From Parus major (lineage: Eukaryota > Chordata > Aves > Passeriformes > Paridae), in NCBI RefSeq assembly GCF_001522545.3, contig NC_031777.1:2472360-2536359 (forward strand): DNA of 64,000 bases, read 5' to 3'. The notes below the pieces were generated by a model that made no database searches, was not told the origin of the DNA, and was given only the letters and a program-made list of their open reading frames with translations. The translations under genes and the position numbers were made by a program. Below, piece by piece: positions 60,926 to 64,000 of this stretch; the stretch's first letter is position 1, and each line of letters starts with the position of its first letter.

Positions 60926-63900
60926 CTTTGAAAACTGATGAAATGAAATTAAACAGATCCTGCAGTATGGATAAAATGAGATGAAACAAGCATGAAACTA
61001 TTAGTGAAAGAAATGTTTCTTTATCTTCTGCAAATAAAAATGCAAAGTGATTAAGTGGGTCTTTTCTAGCTATTAGCAATAGCAGCTCTAGCCAGCTGAC
61101 TTCTGCCACCCTTGTAAATTAATTTGTGGGGTACAGTCCTGAATTTAGTATCCTCACAATAAATACCCTTAAAAATTTTGTCACCTTCTGTGATGCTCAA
61201 TGTTTCTGCCACGATAGTACTGCAATTAACTTGCCCTGCAGATAAAAAGTGGCCACTTGAAATGAGATGCTCTAACACAATGGTTTGCAGATTTCTTTTA
61301 ATTGATTTTTTTTCCACCTCCCTGTGATATTTCCTGCCTTTACTGTATATCCAGCAGTATTTTTGTGAAGCAGGGGAAAGGAATGGGAATAAACTTAAAG
61401 GTTATTTTTCTCCAGGACTGGTTTGGAGGTCTGGTGGAGCAAACCCTGCATGTTTAGTGATGAGCTTTGTGTGTTTGTGAGGTGCTGGAAGAGGAGGAAA
61501 GCCCCAGCTCAGACTGTGGGCATTTTCCTTCCCTGGCTTGGTGCCTGGATGAGAAAGTCTCTCTTTCAGCATAGCTCTCAAATCCAGGTAGGGATTAATG
61601 AACAAAACAGGAAGGAAGGAGTTTGAACTGGTTGACTTTATCTAACACAGAAGGAAGACAAGCAAAGTATTTCAAAAAGCAATAGGCTGGAATGTGCTAC
61701 AAAGAAACTTTGACATGTGTGCTGGGACTCAGCCAGAGGCCAGGTTACCTGTGTTCAGGAAGCCTCAATTTCCTCTTCTTTTCTGTTTGTTTTTGTATTT
61801 TTTAAACTCAAGTTTTAATCACACTTGGACTGTGCAGATGAAATCTGAGTCAGAAGCCAGATCTGCCAAAGCTGCCTGGTTCCCTTCTCTGTGATGTCCT
61901 ATTCCTGCTGCTATTGTGGGGATATTTTCAAACAGTGCTCACAGATTACATGGTAATTTGGCTTCTGAAGTGCTATGAAATTGAGCATTACACTTTGAAT
62001 TCCAGTGGTCAGAAGAGATTTGTAAAGTTACGGCTCAGCAATTGCAAGTGATCCATTTTTCACAGCTTAATGACCAAGGGCTTGTTTTTGGAGTGATGGG
62101 AAGGAATCACATATACACCCTCACCTCCAGTGCTAATTGCAGAGTAAAAGAGGTTAATTTAAACCTTGGAGGCAGTTTTTATCTAGATTTTTTCACAGCA
62201 GCAGGAAAACCCAGAGCTGTGGTGACTTTAAATCATTCATTTTACTTCTCAGATGGAAAAGTTAAGCATGGATGTGGTCACTTTGCTCTCATCAGCTGGA
62301 AAGAAACAACTTGCTAAGCCCAGTCAGTTGGGATAAACCACAACGTAATGTGGAGTAAAAAATGGAAGATTATATAAACTAGTCATTTAGACATGGTTTA
62401 AATCATCTTTTTTTTTGTCTGTCGGTTCAAGTGTTCCTCTTGTGCCCATTTAAATTATAAGTCAAAGCATTAAGCAAGAGCAAAGACCATCCCTATCCCA
62501 AAGAGATGATCTTGGCATCAGATGCAGTGCCACAGGTAGTGCAAATGGAAAGGCTGAGTGAATGGAAGTAAGAGAACAAAACAGAGATCAGCAGAAAAAT
62601 GGTTTTCTTGGCTCATGGCTTCCCCAGGCGATGCCAGACAGCGGTGACACGGAGGGTCATGGCAGAAGGAATCTTACTGAGGATTTAAAGGATGGGAAGG
62701 TGTCATTACTGAGGACTTCTGGCAAAGGATAAACACGTGAATTCCTTGCTTAAGTCAATGGGACTTTTACTGGCATGTGTCCTAAGGCTGAGTGTGTCTT
62801 TTGCTGGGATCAGTTAAACCCTGCAAGTGCTGCATTTTACCAAGTCCATTGGGAGGAAGAATCAGTGATGGAGAAGAAATGGGAGACTTTTCATAGAGAA
62901 AAAGAGAAAATTGCTTCATTTGCATAGGAATGTGTCACAGCTGTACCCCATGCAGAAAATATTTCCTTCTGGGATAGGGTGGTTTAAAAACACAGTCACC
63001 CAGCTGCAAAATTGGTTCTGACTCAAGCAGACAATGGCACTCTTTTCTGGATGGATGATGCTTTCAATCTTGTGCCCAGCTACTGAAAACACCTGCTAGA
63101 GTTCTGGTCTCCAGGACATCATCTTCCAGTTAAACATAGGAGTTGCTGTTTATAAACAAAGAATTTCTGAACAGTATTCCCTAACTGGGGGAATTGTCCA
63201 CCTAGATTTGCCAGCCACAACCCATCTTGTTTGAAGTGGCTGCTTCAATGGCAGCACCTCCTGCATCATCAGATAGCATAGAAATATATTTTCTGTCATC
63301 ATTTGGTCTTTGAGACACTTGGTTTGTAGCTGGTGCTACACCTCAGGGGCTCAGCTGTGTCTCCTGGGAATCTGGAGTTGTAGCAAGTCACAGGTTGTCC
63401 AAAAATACAATATTGGGGGTGCCTGGTTTTAGCAACACTCCTCATTTCCCAAATCCAGGCAGGTCAGAGGTTCTTTTATCATGTTGGCTTTCAGGTAACA
63501 TTGCTGTGGAGAAGTTACAAGGCACAAAAAAAGGAGGGTTTCACCCTGCTTTGTTGGCTTAATAAATTATCTTGAAAATGTGAGTTCTAGTTATTGTTAC
63601 TGCCACTATTCTAACCCTAATCTAATCCAATATCTGAATTGGGGTGTCCTGGCCAGGTTGGTTTTCCCTGTTCCAGCAAGCACTTTTTTGCTTCTTCTCT
63701 TTTCAAAACACTCAACCAGTTTTCACCTCCATTTCTCCCCCGTGCTCTTCGTAGCTACTGGGCAGCTGACCTACAGGTCTACAAAATGTTAGGTGTTGTC
63801 TCTTTGATACCATTTAGAAAAAAGAGAGGAATGCAGGAAATATGTGATCTTTAGCACTGGGGGTTCTTTTCTGCTAAAAACAAAAACAACAAAATGCTAA

Positions 63901-64000
63901 GCAGTGTTTTAGCATAGGATTCAGAAGGTTTCAAAGAGACATCAGTTAAACCTGCCTGCTCAATGAGAGCCAACAAGTGGATCTTTCAGATGTCTGAGTG

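Larger units (their letters stand above)
6461..64000 (+). other. ACBD6: ACBD6 gene span, start codon to right edge of window (3' end missing)
   Basis: Six coding exons with GT-AG borders and compatible phases join into one open frame of 214 codons. ACBD6 is a soluble acyl-CoA-binding protein with an N-terminal ACB domain and C-terminal ankyrin repeats. It binds long-chain acyl-CoA and is reported to assist N-myristoyltransferases by buffering acyl-CoA. Intron sizes here are 6,383, 504, 18,534, 9,565 and 6,284 bp, followed by an unfinished intron of more than 15.6 kb. Exon lengths are 198, 65, 97, 86, 106 and 90 nt, and they keep the frame throughout. The identification rests on near-identity to the mammalian protein in the ACB domain, the linker and the first ankyrin repeat. 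The last exons, for about 65 residues, were not found and are probably beyond 64000. The 5' UTR start cannot be fixed from sequence alone. Confidence 0.96.
48373..64000 (+). other. ACBD6: ACBD6 intron 6 (incomplete, runs off the window)
   Basis: At least 15.6 kb. It contains a CR1 copy immediately after exon 6, a 22-bp minisatellite (55.08 kb), an ancient minus-strand CR1 relic interrupted by a solo LTR (56.1-57.4 kb), TAAT-rich candidate blocks (57.75 and 58.5 kb), AT-rich tracts and a MIR-like SINE (60.8 kb). I searched for a frame encoding the second ankyrin repeat and C-terminus and saw none. The stretches 49.0-55.0 and 61.0-64.0 kb hold nothing recognised. Confidence 0.8.

Noticed and set aside
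1..64000. tRNA, rRNA, CRISPR array, bacterial operon or phage features
   Set aside because: None were recognised on either strand, and the sequence is clearly vertebrate genomic DNA.

Overview
The window looks like vertebrate nuclear DNA from a bird, probably a passerine (the second part is less certain). The evidence is long introns with GT-AG splice sites, a CpG-island promoter, many 5'-truncated CR1 LINE fragments, and solo LTRs of retroviral type. There are no prokaryotic operons, CRISPR arrays or convincing single-exon genes. Two runs of N (4459-4885 and 26136-26305) are assembly gaps, and both lie in GC-rich, repeat-flanked sequence.

One protein-coding gene is supported: ACBD6 (acyl-CoA-binding domain containing 6), on the + strand. 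Six exons read in frame from a start codon at 6461 to a splice donor at 48373: 6461-6658, 13042-13106, 13611-13707, 32242-32327, 41893-41998 and 48283-48372. They encode 214 residues: a low-complexity N-terminus, a full acyl-CoA-binding domain, a linker and the first ankyrin repeat. The human protein is about 282 residues, so roughly 65 C-terminal residues (second ankyrin repeat and tail) are missing. I could not find them between 48.4 and 64 kb, and they probably lie beyond the right edge.

Layout: 1-6.3 kb is upstream DNA with no gene I recognise. It holds an isolated CpG-rich block (2.28-2.55 kb), an inverted pair of CR1 copies split by a microsatellite (2.99-4.03 kb), an assembly gap, an acidic-codon-like simple repeat, and a solo LTR nested inside a CR1 copy that ends about 300 bp before the ACBD6 start codon. 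The ACBD6 CpG island spans about 6.33-6.77 kb. Intron 1 carries three same-direction CR1 fragments. Intron 3 (18.5 kb) has a second copy of the same LTR family, a gap beside a 54-bp minisatellite, and TAAT-rich blocks. Intron 4 (9.6 kb) includes a CpG-enriched segment (36.2-38.0 kb) next to TAAT-rich sequence. Intron 6 (over 15.6 kb, open at the right) holds a CR1 copy just past exon 6, a relic of CR1 reverse transcriptase on the minus strand split by a third solo LTR, a MIR-like SINE and more candidate regulatory blocks.

No undescribed biological system was found. The most useful observations are three solo LTRs with exact target-site duplications (two of one family with 4-bp duplications, one of another with 5 bp), the LTR beside the ACBD6 promoter, and several intronic blocks that look like conserved noncoding elements. 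In mammals ACBD6 is next to the LIM-homeobox gene LHX4, so such elements in ACBD6 introns could act on LHX4. That link is inference.
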